64,000 bases of DNA from NCBI GenBank assembly GCA_964549105.1, contig CAZJTZ010000005.1, positions 92,006-156,005 of the forward strand. Reading direction: 5' to 3'. Position 1 is the first letter of the stretch; every line of letters begins with the position of its first letter. The notes beneath the pieces were generated by a model. It had not been told where the DNA came from and made no database searches. It worked only from the letters and a program-made list of their open reading frames with translations. Source of the DNA: Hydrogenedens sp964549105 (GTDB lineage Bacteria > Hydrogenedentota > Hydrogenedentia > Hydrogenedentales > Hydrogenedentaceae). Both the position numbers and the translations under genes were made by a program. Positions 9,267-18,516 of this stretch are shown piece after piece.

Positions 9267-10933
9267 AACGGTCTCCTCCTTACAATATAAGTAATAAGCC
9301 CTGCAATTAGAACAATCTGTGGTGTTAACATTACAGAACACCAGACAAGCCACCGTCTCTGGGTATCCGATAAAACTATAGGTTTATCTTCTTTCATTGT
9401 AGGTCTTATCGAAATTAACTCGTCATGTTCCGTCAACCATGCAAGACTATTCAAAATAAAATTTACATGTCCCCCGATACTAATTCGTTCATTTGTAATA
9501 AAATCTGCATCTCCCATTACAACAAAACGACCTGTCTTTTTCGTTCCATCAGGGGACTCTATACTTTTTGTCCCGGCAACTGCAACATACAACGGTCCCT
9601 CTTTCTCCCCGGGTTCATATTTTACAGCACCACCTTCAGCCAGACGCGAAAGGTCTGTCTCTGCCCAATATTCTGGCGGCGTTCTCAAGAGGGGAACTAC
9701 TTGAACATTTTTCGGCACATTCTCTACCGGTCCAACAGTGCGAACAGCCCTTAACAGCAAAGGCTGGTCCATGTGTTGAGTAATGGGATGGTCTATCCGC
9801 ATTGAGCCACGGAAATCCATGAAATCTTTCTCCACATTCTCAAACGGTTTTGGGTCAGAACGGAATTCAATTTCCCAGGGATTCTTCCTTTGAACGGTGA
9901 ACGATATATCAGAACCTACCTCTACCCCTAATTGTTCTTTTAACCAGGGGCGAAGATTCTCCACACCACTTTTACCTAAACGAACACCTATCCAGGGCTC
10001 TAAAAAAAACATTAACCTGCCACCTGAATCAAGAAAGTCTAATAATGCCTTCAATTCCTCACGATTCAAATCCCCTTTGGGATTATGGATTATCACCACC
10101 TCGTAACTTTTGGGAACTTCAGGAAGTTCAACACTAATTTGAAAAGGCTCAAGTTTATATGATTCACCTTCAATAATTGCCCTTGCCATAGAAAGACCGT
10201 TCGGATTTGCGTCATCCAGCGGTGTTTCATTATGTCCCATCAAATAGCCAATCTTTGTTTCAGACTCTTTTAATACACTAATCAAGGCTTGCGTAAAATC
10301 CCGTTCCTCCATGCGTGGATTTGCACCACTCAGCATAATAACCCTTTGCCGACTTCCACATTTCAACACAACTGTTCCTTGTGTTGAAGCATGGGTAATA
10401 TTCAAAGATTCCAATTGCACACGGTCTATCTGCGGGTCTAATGTCTCTATACTCAAAAACGGCGTATACTTTCTGCATTGTTCTAAAAATCGTATTGTCT
10501 TGTCTTTTGCAATGACCACTTCTTCTGTGTCAATGTCAACGAAAAAGCACAGAACCTTTACCTCTTTGTTTATAGATTGCAAAACCTTAATCGTCTGTGG
10601 AGAAATGCTACGACGACCTTCCTGAGTTAAATCAATAGAGACATTCCAGCGTAGGACAAAAGCATATAGCACAATACAAATCCCCAGAAATGCCAATGTG
10701 GAGACAATAGCATTTAACCCTGAAGCCGCACGACCTGACCAACCCGATTCTTTTACCATATTTAAAAAAACAAAAACTAACCAGGCAACCCCTGAAATAA
10801 TAAAAATACCCCCAAACAGCAATATCCAGAGATTAAATATCTCCTGCTTCCAGACCAGATAGTTTAATACCAGCAGCAAACTTACAGCCGAAATGATTCC
10901 GCTATATGTTTTTAAGTTTCTTTTCATTCGCAA
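9263..10933 (-). CDS. GldG-family ABC transporter auxiliary protein
   Basis: 556 residues. Two or three membrane segments lie near the N-terminus (GIISAVSLLLVLNYL; LWILLFGGIFIISGVAWLVF; LAFLGICIVLYAFVL). A large soluble domain of the ABC_transp_aux/GldG type follows (RRSISPQTIKVLQSINKEV, then IGYLMGHNE, then LLDFLDSGGRLMFFLEP), with a C-terminal membrane helix before RRRPL. These are family landmarks of GldG proteins, which sit with a GldF permease and a GldA ATPase. In Bacteroidetes that set is linked to gliding and secretion. Outside that phylum its substrate is undefined. The start is uncertain: TTG at 10933 has GGAG 7 nt upstream, while ATG at 10927 has a longer spacing. It lies 18 nt after the permease gene. 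Confidence 0.85.
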   Translation of the reverse strand: MRMKRNLKTYSGIISAVSLLLVLNYLVWKQEIFNLWILLFGGIFIISGVAWLVFVFLNMVKESGWSGRAASGLNAIVSTLAFLGICIVLYAFVLRWNVSIDLTQEGRRSISPQTIKVLQSINKEVKVLCFFVDIDTEEVVIAKDKTIRFLEQCRKYTPFLSIETLDPQIDRVQLESLNITHASTQGTVVLKCGSRQRVIMLSGANPRMEERDFTQALISVLKESETKIGYLMGHNETPLDDANPNGLSMARAIIEGESYKLEPFQISVELPEVPKSYEVVIIHNPKGDLNREELKALLDFLDSGGRLMFFLEPWIGVRLGKSGVENLRPWLKEQLGVEVGSDISFTVQRKNPWEIEFRSDPKPFENVEKDFMDFRGSMRIDHPITQHMDQPLLLRAVRTVGPVENVPKNVQVVPLLRTPPEYWAETDLSRLAEGGAVKYEPGEKEGPLYVAVAGTKSIESPDGTKKTGRFVVMGDADFITNERISIGGHVNFILNSLAWLTEHDELISIRPTMKEDKPIVLSDTQRRWLVWCSVMLTPQIVLIAGLITYIVRRRPL

Positions 10934-10951
10934 ATAAACACTCCTATACCC

Positions 10952-11782
10952 TTATTTTCGCCAATTTCTCGATTCCAACGCTCGAAATGTCAGAAACACA
11001 AAAAACGCAGTGCAAAGTAAATAATACATAATGTCCTTGGGCTCAAATATTCCCAGAGCCATATTTTTTGCGTGATTATCTAACGGTAGTTCCAATAACA
11101 GGGAACGAAATAGCCAATACACATTTTCAACTGAACCTCTTAAAAACCCAGGAAATGTATTCGGCAAAGATGTTTTTTGTGGCATTTTTTCTGCTACATT
11201 CCCGACAATAAATAGTAATAAATATACTCCAAAACTAACCAGACCCGCAGTAATAGGATAAGTTATCAATGATGAGATAAATAATCCCAGACTCAGAATA
11301 GCCATTCCCATCAAAAATACCGAGCAAAGTCCAAATAGAAATACGCTCCATTCCATATCTGTAAACGGAAGCAATAAGAACACATTGATAGCAATCAAAC
11401 CCACCGCAAGCAGTAAAAGTGCCAGAGCAGAACCAAATTTACCAAAAATAATATCTCGGTCACGCAAGGGATAAGTCAGCAATAATTCCATAGTTCCTTT
11501 GTGATACTCTTCTGAAATTAAACGCATTGTTATAAGAGGTGAAAGGAACATAATCACAATGCCACAAAAAACAAAATATGGACTCAAAAAAGTCTCTTCA
11601 AAATCTGGAACCATGGTATAACCAAACTGAAACGGAGATTGCGATATTTGCACATAAGTAAGGAAAGACAAAACAAACGCTGTTCCAGTCAAAAGGGCAA
11701 TAAGTCCTAAAACTACATATCCCGATGGTGTCACAAAGAAACTGACAAATTCTCTTTTAGCGATATTCCATGCAGATTTCAT
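10952..11782 (-). CDS. ABC-2 type permease (GldF-like)
   Basis: 276 residues with about six membrane segments. The first (GYVVLGLIALLTGTAFVLSF) is followed by a loop, then FVFCGIVIMFLSPLITMRLI. The motif SEEYHKGTMELLLTYPLRD is the cytoplasmic signature of the GldF/CcmB/NosY-like ABC-2 permeases, which contacts the ATPase. The ATG at 11782 overlaps the stop of the ATPase gene by four bases, so the two are co-translated. With the GldG and DUF4340 genes downstream it forms a complete export-type module with no obvious cargo gene next to it. Confidence 0.88.
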   Translation of the reverse strand: MKSAWNIAKREFVSFFVTPSGYVVLGLIALLTGTAFVLSFLTYVQISQSPFQFGYTMVPDFEETFLSPYFVFCGIVIMFLSPLITMRLISEEYHKGTMELLLTYPLRDRDIIFGKFGSALALLLLAVGLIAINVFLLLPFTDMEWSVFLFGLCSVFLMGMAILSLGLFISSLITYPITAGLVSFGVYLLLFIVGNVAEKMPQKTSLPNTFPGFLRGSVENVYWLFRSLLLELPLDNHAKNMALGIFEPKDIMYYLLCTAFFVFLTFRALESRNWRK

Positions 11783-12504
11783 TTTTCTATCCCCACTCCT
11801 TCTCTTGCAATAGCTTTCAAAAACGCTTGCTCAATCTCAACAGGGGGTTTAGTCGGGTCAATTGTAATTTCAGACACAATCTCGCCTGCATTCAAAATAA
11901 GTGCCCGCGAACACAATAACGAAACCTCTGAAAGAATATGCGTACTCAACAAAACCGTATGTCTTTCTCCAAGGTTTTTTATCAAATCACGGATTTCCAC
12001 CACTTGTTGCGGGTCCAATCCTACGGTAGGCTCGTCTAAAATAATTACAGGCGGCGAACCAATAAGTGCCTGAGCCAATCCCAATCTTTGCCGAAAACCT
12101 TTCGACAGAACACCAACAACTCGGGAATATACCTCTTCTAATCCACAGGTTTGCACAACCTCATCAACCGCAACTTTACATTGATTGGAGGAAAGCCCTT
12201 TGACCTTGGCAACAAACTTCAAAAAGGATTTGACCGTCATCTCGTCATAAAGTGGAACACGCTCAGGCAGGTATCCAATCAGCCGTTTCACCTCCAATGG
12301 ATATTCATGAATCTCATACTCACCTATCGTCGCTGTCCCATAACTTGCAGGCATAAACCCTGTTAAAATACGCATCATTGTGCTCTTACCTGCACCATTC
12401 GGACCCAACAATCCAACTCGTTCTCCTTCCTTAATAGAGAAAGACACCTCTTTTAAGGCACGAAACGAACCATAATACTTTGTTAATTTCCTGACCTCAA
12501 TCAT
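11779..12504 (-). CDS. ABC transporter ATP-binding protein (GldA-like)
   Basis: 241 residues from the ATG at 12504. A TTG at 12513 would add three residues. Walker A is GPNGAGKST, the Q-loop region is LIGYLPERVPLYDEMTV, the signature is LSKGFRQR (the LSKGxxQR variant of GldA/NatA-like exporters rather than LSGGQ), Walker B is VIILDEPTVGLDP, and the switch His is in LLSTHIL. It is the first gene of the four-gene module ATPase-permease-GldG-DUF4340, all on one strand with overlaps or small gaps. It supplies the ATP hydrolysis for the GldF-like permease. The upstream gap (12505-12767) is A+T-rich and must contain the promoter. Confidence 0.92.
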   Translation of the reverse strand: MIEVRKLTKYYGSFRALKEVSFSIKEGERVGLLGPNGAGKSTMMRILTGFMPASYGTATIGEYEIHEYPLEVKRLIGYLPERVPLYDEMTVKSFLKFVAKVKGLSSNQCKVAVDEVVQTCGLEEVYSRVVGVLSKGFRQRLGLAQALIGSPPVIILDEPTVGLDPQQVVEIRDLIKNLGERHTVLLSTHILSEVSLLCSRALILNAGEIVSEITIDPTKPPVEIEQAFLKAIAREGVGIEK

Positions 12505-12767
12505 GATTTCCAATCACCATATTTATCAATTTGACAAAAAATTGTTTTCAAAATGTTATATTCTTGACACTTTTTCATTTTACTAAAAGAACAATCGGCA
12601 CTTTTTTCTTCTCGACTGGAATTCTTTTCCGATATAACGCTATTAAATAAAACTATTATGACCATACTCTATTGATTTTCAGTGCTTTAAATCAAATCTT
12701 TAACTACAATCAGTCTCTGGCACAAAACATGCTCCATATTATAGAGTGAAAAAAGAAAGGAAATTAT

Positions 12768-12968
12768 ATGGTTGTTCAATGTTGCGTATGTGGAAAAATC
12801 AGACTTAACGGCGAATGGGTCAAACAGAGCAAAGAACAACTCCATAATGAGAAAATTAGCCACACCTACTGTCCTGCCTGTGCCCACAAAACCCTAACCG
12901 AATACCACAAAAACCGTCGTCCCCTCCTTTCACATCTTAACACCAAATCCACGCCCCAATCTGCATAA
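12768..12968 (+). CDS. Small zinc-ribbon-like protein
   Basis: 66 residues. It starts with CCVCGKIRLNGEWV and has a second pair in SHTYCPACA, giving a C-x2-C...C-x2-C layout with a conserved KIR...W spacer. The same pattern (CxxCxKIR...W...HGxCPxC) is found in small proteins and at the ends of response-regulator proteins in many environmental bacteria. Zinc binding is therefore likely and the function unknown. GAAAGGA lies about 6 nt before the ATG. It is a lone gene, and a TTGACA/TGTTAT pair 17 bp apart at 12531-12559 could be a distant promoter. The basic, unstructured C-terminus ends in SAYST-like polar residues. Confidence 0.7.
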   Translation: MVVQCCVCGKIRLNGEWVKQSKEQLHNEKISHTYCPACAHKTLTEYHKNRRPLLSHLNTKSTPQSA

Positions 12969-13240
12969 TACCTTGCAATAATTCTAAACCAAAGGTTGTT
13001 GAGAAAAAATTTATACAAGTAAAGCACTACCCCAAAAATAAATCCTAATATTTTTTTTGATATATTCCTTTATTAACCAAAAACAATAACAGAAAAACAA
13101 AGTGTATCTGATGTGCTGGATTTAATATATTACAGACATTGGCTCGCATTCTTTGGGGTTATTTGTATTTAGTTCAATTTCCATATAAGGACAAGTAATA
13201 TTTACTCTCATTTCTATCCTACATCTACTAAATTGAGTTT

Positions 13241-13411
13241 TTATTTTTCGAGTTCGTATGGGCCTGCTCCAATTACTTGTTGGGTTTCAATATCTACCCA
13301 GACCACCCCGTGGTTCTCTCCATATTCCGCCCATACAAACGGAATTTCCCACGCATAAAGATATTTTTTTTGTTTTTTGGTTGGGTTTGGGGTTATATTG
13401 TTAGTCTTCAA
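13241..13411 (-). CDS. Small 56-residue ORF or gene remnant
   Basis: A short minus frame from a TTG at 13411 to a TAA at 13241. The last 40 residues read like real protein: YLYAWEIPFVWAEYGENHGV, then VVWVDIETQQVIGAGPYELEK. This has the 'VVWVDxETGxVIGxGPYE' look of a small beta-sheet domain. The N-terminal 16 residues are low-complexity and Lys-rich, there is no clear ribosome site, and a TAG blocks the frame 5 codons upstream. It lies in the promoter region of the divergent glycosidase-like gene. It is either a genuine microprotein or the C-terminal stump of a decayed gene. I cannot decide which. Confidence 0.4.
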   Translation of the reverse strand: MKTNNITPNPTKKQKKYLYAWEIPFVWAEYGENHGVVWVDIETQQVIGAGPYELEK

Positions 13412-13442
13412 GGTTAATTTCTAATTTTAGAAGGGAAAAGAT

Positions 13443-16409
13443 ATGGAACGAAGGTTTGGTTTTTGGTTATTAGTTTTATTTTTTGGTTTTATTGGGTGTT
13501 TTGTAGTGAACAGTGAAGAGGTTCCGGAGTTGGCTTATTCTACGCCGCTTATTAAGTTTTCGGGTCCATGGCAGTTTCATTTGCCAAAATCGGGTATTAT
13601 TTTGGTTCGTGATGACGAATTGGAGGCGTTATGTAATCCCGATGCTGAAATTAATATTAGTGTTACGCATGAGCCAAATATAACGACATTGAGAAAGATT
13701 TGTGAAAATGCTCGGGCAAGAGGTGTCCGAACTCTTACGATTGCATTTGACCACTTTTTTGCACAATATCGTCCAGGCCAAGAAAAACCCCGGGAATGGA
13801 CACCAGATAAAACGGAATATATTGAACGAATAGCCAAAATAAGTCAATTTGCACAATCTTATGGTTTAGGACTGGATTTGAGTTTTCTTACTCCGCTGGA
13901 ATTGGGAACAGAATATCAGAAGGAAACGGGAGAAAGTGGTGTATGGATGCACTTTGGAAAAGGACTTCGCGACCCTGATACAGGAAAATACAGCGTTGAA
14001 TTATGGAAACAGGAACGATGGGCAAATAACAAAGGTCCCATTGATATTGAGTTCATGGGCATTCGGGTTTTTGCTTTTAATGAGACTACTTACGGTAGAC
14101 AATATAAAGTAGTGGACCCGGCTCAGATGGTAGAAATTAGTGAGACGGCACAGGTTGAAGAGTATCCATCGTTGGTAATGAAACAGGGCAATTACAAAGC
14201 CACACGAATCCGTATTTATGGCAGTGGTGCAATTGACAAATCGAAGGGCAGTCGTGTGCTCATTGTGTTGCAGTATAAAACTCCTGAAATGGATTATTTC
14301 AGTGATAAGACCTTCCCCTATTTACAATCGCTCTGTGACCGATATATAAATGCAGGTGTTAAGATTAATGCCCTTTACTCTGATGAAATGCATATCCAGC
14401 AAGATTGGGCTTATTATAATCATCATGACTTAGGTTCTTTTGCTTTACGCTATGTAAGTCCCGGATTTCAAAAAGCCTTTGCACAAAAATATGGAGATAA
14501 GTATGCTGACTTTGCACGCTATCTCATCTATTTTGTTCAGGGACAGAATGTTTTTGTTAATGACCTTACAGCCCACGAACCTACGCAGCATATTATATTC
14601 CCTGGTGTGGAAGGGATAATCAAAACATCGTTATTCCGTGCCCAATATTATCACTTCCTTCAAAATGGTGTTGTGGATTTATTCACGCAGGCAAAAAAAT
14701 ACCTTGAACAAAAAGTAGGTTATAAGTTAGAAGCACGGGCACATGCGACCTGGGCAGAAAGTCCGACTTGCGATTTCTGGCGTTCTGAACGCTGCCTAAA
14801 TAAAGTGAATTACGCCTATGAATATACATCTAATTTTATCTGGTCAAACACGGTTCATCAGGCAAGTTCTGCGTGTTATGATTATTTTAAGTGGGGTGAT
14901 TTTCTGACAGGCAACGGGAATGACCATGCGGAAGGTGGTTTTCTCGACCGCAATTATTTTGGGCTGGCATTAGGTTGTTCTACAGGGGTTATTAATGATG
15001 TGCCAAACTCCTATTCAGCCCACTGGGGCATGCCTCAGGAAATTGCCAATCGCAGACAAGCACTATGCGATATATATGGAAATGCTCAGTGGTTACCGTT
15101 CGCAATGGTCGAAGATTTCGAACACCGCGATACAGATGTCCTGTTCTTATATCCAATTGACCTTGTCGCTTTTGATGAACGATTTGGCAGTTGGATGGTG
15201 GAATATGGTTATGGCAATTATATAACCGCAGAGAAACTCATGGAATTAGGGAGTTTTGAAAACGGAATCTGTCGTGTGAAAAACCGTTCCTACAAAACTA
15301 TAGTATCACTGTTTGAACCATTTCCACCTGAAGGTTTTATGGAGAAAATGGAAACTTTTGTTAATAGTGGCGGGAACCTTATCTGGATAGGTCCACCTCC
15401 CTGCTACGATTTTGCAGGCAATTCCATACTTGATAAGTGGCAGGGACTTACAGGGACCACCATAGTACCGACAAGATTTTATGGAAATATAGCCGTTGGA
15501 ATGGAAGTTGAATTCTCAGACCCTATTTCACAACTATCTGCAATGACTGTGCTCACTGATTTTCCTGTGGATTATATCTATCCTGTTCAACCTTCCGAAG
15601 GCACTGCTACTCTCGCAACATGCAAAGGCAACATTATTGGGACATGCAGACAAACAAATGCAGGAAAGACCGTATTTTTAGGTTTCCGTCCACGCGACAA
15701 TCAAAGTGAAAGTCTTGGCAAAGAAACGCGTTGGCTATTTGACATCCTTTCCGCAATGAATGCTTATCCCCCTTCTGGGACTTTTCAGGATTACAATGAT
15801 AATCCAGATTATCTATCCCGAAATACTCCTTACATGTCTTCTCGTTTCCCTAACGGGACTATTGCTGTTGCACCTCACTACAAGGATATTGAAGAAGGCT
15901 GGGAAGGTGGTTTCGCACGCAACAATGAAAAGGACGAACAGATTGTAAAACAACTTAATTTGAAACCCAATTCTATTGACCTGACTGATTTCAAGGTCTG
16001 GGGACATACCGTTTCCTATCAAGGTCTCCGTGCAATGGCATTCCGTGTCTCCAATGGCGAACTGTTGGCTTTCACTGGTGCCAACTCGAAAGAGATTAGC
16101 ATTGATGGAAAAGCATTTATCTACTCAGATAATCCTGTCGCTTTTATCGCATGGGCACCTGTTCCACAAAATCGCTATGTAGAAAATGGAGCAATTGCTA
16201 CCATCATGGCTAACGGAAATGGCAATATTTACATTCCCTTGAAACCTATACCAGGTAATACTTTTGAAATCATCGCGGAAGGTCCTACTCCCGGCAGTGT
16301 TGGAGAAAGTATACAGACACAATACTCAGAAATAGATGCAAAACTAACAGTCCCTCTTACCCCAAATATATTGAATAGACTATTATATGTGGTCCCAAAA
16401 CCTCAATAA
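13443..16409 (+). CDS. Large secreted glycoside-hydrolase-like protein
   Basis: 988 residues with a signal peptide (FGFWLLVLFFGFIGCFVV), and AAGGGAAA before the ATG. The first half alternates helices and short hydrophobic strands like a TIM barrel (RTLTIAFDHFF, GLGLDLSFLTPLELG, VKINALYSDEMHIQQDW). It is rich in Trp, Tyr, Asp and Glu, as in sugar-binding clefts. SDEMH is a candidate catalytic acid region. From about residue 560 comes a segment resembling the Rossmann-type trimerisation domain of GH42-like enzymes (DVLFLYPIDLVAFDERFGSW, later FVNSGGNLIWIGPPP). A beta-sandwich-like tail follows. I recognise the general architecture but no specific GH family, so the substrate is unknown. It is followed after 2 nt by the ComF-like gene, so the two are co-transcribed. 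Confidence 0.6.
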   Translation: MERRFGFWLLVLFFGFIGCFVVNSEEVPELAYSTPLIKFSGPWQFHLPKSGIILVRDDELEALCNPDAEINISVTHEPNITTLRKICENARARGVRTLTIAFDHFFAQYRPGQEKPREWTPDKTEYIERIAKISQFAQSYGLGLDLSFLTPLELGTEYQKETGESGVWMHFGKGLRDPDTGKYSVELWKQERWANNKGPIDIEFMGIRVFAFNETTYGRQYKVVDPAQMVEISETAQVEEYPSLVMKQGNYKATRIRIYGSGAIDKSKGSRVLIVLQYKTPEMDYFSDKTFPYLQSLCDRYINAGVKINALYSDEMHIQQDWAYYNHHDLGSFALRYVSPGFQKAFAQKYGDKYADFARYLIYFVQGQNVFVNDLTAHEPTQHIIFPGVEGIIKTSLFRAQYYHFLQNGVVDLFTQAKKYLEQKVGYKLEARAHATWAESPTCDFWRSERCLNKVNYAYEYTSNFIWSNTVHQASSACYDYFKWGDFLTGNGNDHAEGGFLDRNYFGLALGCSTGVINDVPNSYSAHWGMPQEIANRRQALCDIYGNAQWLPFAMVEDFEHRDTDVLFLYPIDLVAFDERFGSWMVEYGYGNYITAEKLMELGSFENGICRVKNRSYKTIVSLFEPFPPEGFMEKMETFVNSGGNLIWIGPPPCYDFAGNSILDKWQGLTGTTIVPTRFYGNIAVGMEVEFSDPISQLSAMTVLTDFPVDYIYPVQPSEGTATLATCKGNIIGTCRQTNAGKTVFLGFRPRDNQSESLGKETRWLFDILSAMNAYPPSGTFQDYNDNPDYLSRNTPYMSSRFPNGTIAVAPHYKDIEEGWEGGFARNNEKDEQIVKQLNLKPNSIDLTDFKVWGHTVSYQGLRAMAFRVSNGELLAFTGANSKEISIDGKAFIYSDNPVAFIAWAPVPQNRYVENGAIATIMANGNGNIYIPLKPIPGNTFEIIAEGPTPGSVGESIQTQYSEIDAKLTVPLTPNILNRLLYVVPKPQ

Positions 16410-16411
16410 TT

Positions 16412-17233
16412 ATGGCAATACAAGATATAAAAAAGTTTGTCCCAATAATTTTTTCTGAACCTGATTGGCTTCTCGCATGGAGAAATATACTCTTCCCTGC
16501 ATATTGCAAAAATTGTGATAGCCGATTGATTACAGAAGAAAATCCATTTTACTGTCCTGCCTGTTGGGCTACATTACCACGAATTGAAAGGCCTTTCTGC
16601 TCCTTATGTGGTACTCCACATCCTACTGCCATAGGCTTTGGCACACGTTCTAATTTTCCATGCAAACAATGCCGAAACCATCCCAATCCTTATATAGAAA
16701 ACATTCAAAGCCCTGTGGTATACAAAGGCATTGCTCGTGACGCCATCCTAACTTTCAAATTTGGAAAGCAGACATTGATGGCAGAACCACTGGGTGCTTT
16801 GCTTCGTGAATGGATAGAGGTTGAGATGAGTGAAGAACAGTTTGACATCATTGTCCCTGTGCCGTTACACCCTTTCCGCCTTAAACGAAGGGGATTTAAC
16901 CAGTCCCTTCTGCTTGCCCAACAAATTGTAGACTCGTTCAGTGGTGCAAAAATAGTTGAAGCTCTGATACGGATTAGGCCTACCTTAACCCAAACAGTGC
17001 TATCTGTTCAAGAACGAAAGAAGAACATTCACGGAGCCTTTCAAGTTCGAAATCCTGATGAGGTAAAAGACAAAAAAGTTCTTCTCATTGATGACATCGT
17101 AACAACAGCCACGACGGTAACGGAATGTGCCCGCATCTTAAAACGAAGTGGTGCGGCTTCTGTCCATGTGCTTTCCGTTGCCCGTGCTTCTAACCTACCC
17201 TCAATGGATAACATCTTAGAACCTCTATTATAA
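16412..17233 (+). CDS. comF: ComF family phosphoribosyltransferase-like protein
   Basis: 273 residues. There is an N-terminal double zinc-finger region (CKNCDSR...YCPACW, then CSLCGTPH and CKQCRNH), followed by the ComF core. FDIIVPVPLHPFRLKRRGFN contains the family signature VPVPLHxxRxxxRGFNQ. The phosphoribosyl-pyrophosphate loop is VLLIDDIVTTATT. Lengths and order match ComF proteins, which aid DNA uptake in naturally competent bacteria and are widely conserved elsewhere. The ATG follows the previous stop by 2 nt with no Shine-Dalgarno, so it probably depends on translation of the upstream gene. That pairing with a glycosidase is unusual and may be incidental. Confidence 0.88.
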   Translation: MAIQDIKKFVPIIFSEPDWLLAWRNILFPAYCKNCDSRLITEENPFYCPACWATLPRIERPFCSLCGTPHPTAIGFGTRSNFPCKQCRNHPNPYIENIQSPVVYKGIARDAILTFKFGKQTLMAEPLGALLREWIEVEMSEEQFDIIVPVPLHPFRLKRRGFNQSLLLAQQIVDSFSGAKIVEALIRIRPTLTQTVLSVQERKKNIHGAFQVRNPDEVKDKKVLLIDDIVTTATTVTECARILKRSGAASVHVLSVARASNLPSMDNILEPLL

Positions 17234-17453
17234 ATACCTCTATCAAAAAGGCATATCGCTATACACCCCTACATTAAAAAATATTACATCGTCTACCTCA
17301 AAGCAAACAAAATTTCATAAATCTTTTAGCAGGTGTAGAAAATTTTTAGTCTTGAAGTGTAAAACTCTCCAAAACATTTTGAATAACATTACAAGTCTAT
17401 CCTCCTTATTGTGGTATTATTTTGAGAAAAGGAATTTTAAAAATTTGACTTGA

Positions 17454-18497
17454 ATGGAAACGGCTTCGTTAAACAACATATCGAAAATTTTAATTATTCG
17501 TCTCAGTGCGATTGGAGATGTTATTCGTGTTATCCCCGCGATGGAAGCAATTCACATTGCTTATCCAGAAGCACATATAGATTGGGTAGTCGAAAAAAAA
17601 GCCAGTGAGGTTATTACAGGACATCCTTTGTTAAATAAGTGTATCATCTTTGAACGTAATAATAACCTCTGGTCTTCTATCCAAAACTTTTATAAATTAT
17701 GCAAACAGATAAGGGGAAATAGATATGACCTTGTAATTGATTTTCACGGAATATTGAAGAGTGGATTTATCTCTTTCTGTTCCAGAGCCCCTTATCGCTT
17801 CTCTTTTGCTCCACCTCGTGCACAAGAACTCAGCCACATTTTTGCAAATCATCTTATTGCATTACCAAAGGATAAAACTCTTTCACGAGTAGAAGAAAAT
17901 TTTATCCTTACCCGGTCAGTAGGTGCAGAAAAAATTGAACACTGGATAGGAATGCTTATTCCAGATGATATTGAAGAAGAAATTCAACGCTTATTGCAAA
18001 GTATCTGTGAAACAAATAAGAAACTAATAATAATTCATCCCCCTGTGGAACGATTTGAAAAACAATGGCCTCTTGAATACTTTGCACAGTTAGCCGATTT
18101 CCTCATTGCAGATGGTAGGTTTGAGGTTCTCCTTACCTGGGGTCCTGGACAACTCAATATAGTCAAACAAGTTGTAAAGAAAATGTCTCGACCTGTTCTC
18201 ATTGCCCCAGAATTACCCTCATTGAAACATCTGGCTTCATTAATCTCTCATGCTTCTTTGTTTATTTCAGGAGATACAGGTCCTATGCACCTCGCATGGC
18301 TACTTTATCAACCTGTGATTTGTATCTTCGGGGGCACAAATCCCGAACAGCATGCACCTCAGGGTCCTCATTATCGCACCTTATATAAAGGTCCTGTCCC
18401 TTTTCCTAAAAAAATGCCCCTCCAACAAGCACAAGAAGCACTTCGCAAAATTACCCCTGAAGAAGTCTACAAAATTGCCCTTGAACTGACTGTTTAA
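17454..18497 (+). CDS. Glycosyltransferase family 9 (heptosyltransferase-like)
   Basis: 347 residues with the GT9 landmarks. The N-terminal Rossmann strand and loop are KILIIRLSAIGDVIRVIPA. The acceptor-domain strand is YDLVIDFHGILKSG. The C-terminal nucleotide-sugar site is LFISGDTGPMHLAW, followed by CIFGGTNPEQHAP. GT9 enzymes such as WaaC/WaaF/WaaQ add heptose to the inner core of lipopolysaccharide at the cytoplasmic membrane, so an LPS-type outer membrane is plausible. The ATG at 17454 has only a distant AAAAGGAA about 20 nt upstream. The gene stands alone and converges on thiL with 19 nt between stops. Confidence 0.88.
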   Translation: METASLNNISKILIIRLSAIGDVIRVIPAMEAIHIAYPEAHIDWVVEKKASEVITGHPLLNKCIIFERNNNLWSSIQNFYKLCKQIRGNRYDLVIDFHGILKSGFISFCSRAPYRFSFAPPRAQELSHIFANHLIALPKDKTLSRVEENFILTRSVGAEKIEHWIGMLIPDDIEEEIQRLLQSICETNKKLIIIHPPVERFEKQWPLEYFAQLADFLIADGRFEVLLTWGPGQLNIVKQVVKKMSRPVLIAPELPSLKHLASLISHASLFISGDTGPMHLAWLLYQPVICIFGGTNPEQHAPQGPHYRTLYKGPVPFPKKMPLQQAQEALRKITPEEVYKIALELTV

Positions 18498-18516
18498 AAC
18501 ATTTGGAATTTTATAT

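Noticed and set aside
9267..9353. Longer start of the DUF4340 gene (TTG at 9353)
   Set aside because: It would lie in the GldG gene, encodes a Cys-rich non-signal-like peptide and has no ribosome site, whereas the GTG at 9266 has AAGGAGGAG.
12531..12559. TTGACA-17-TGTTAT as a promoter of the small zinc-ribbon gene
   Set aside because: It is more than 200 nt from the gene and A+T-rich DNA gives such matches by chance. I mention it under the gene but do not list it as a feature.
18498..18516. Search for a bidirectional terminator between the GT9 gene and thiL
   Set aside because: No inverted repeat of useful length in the 19 nt gap.
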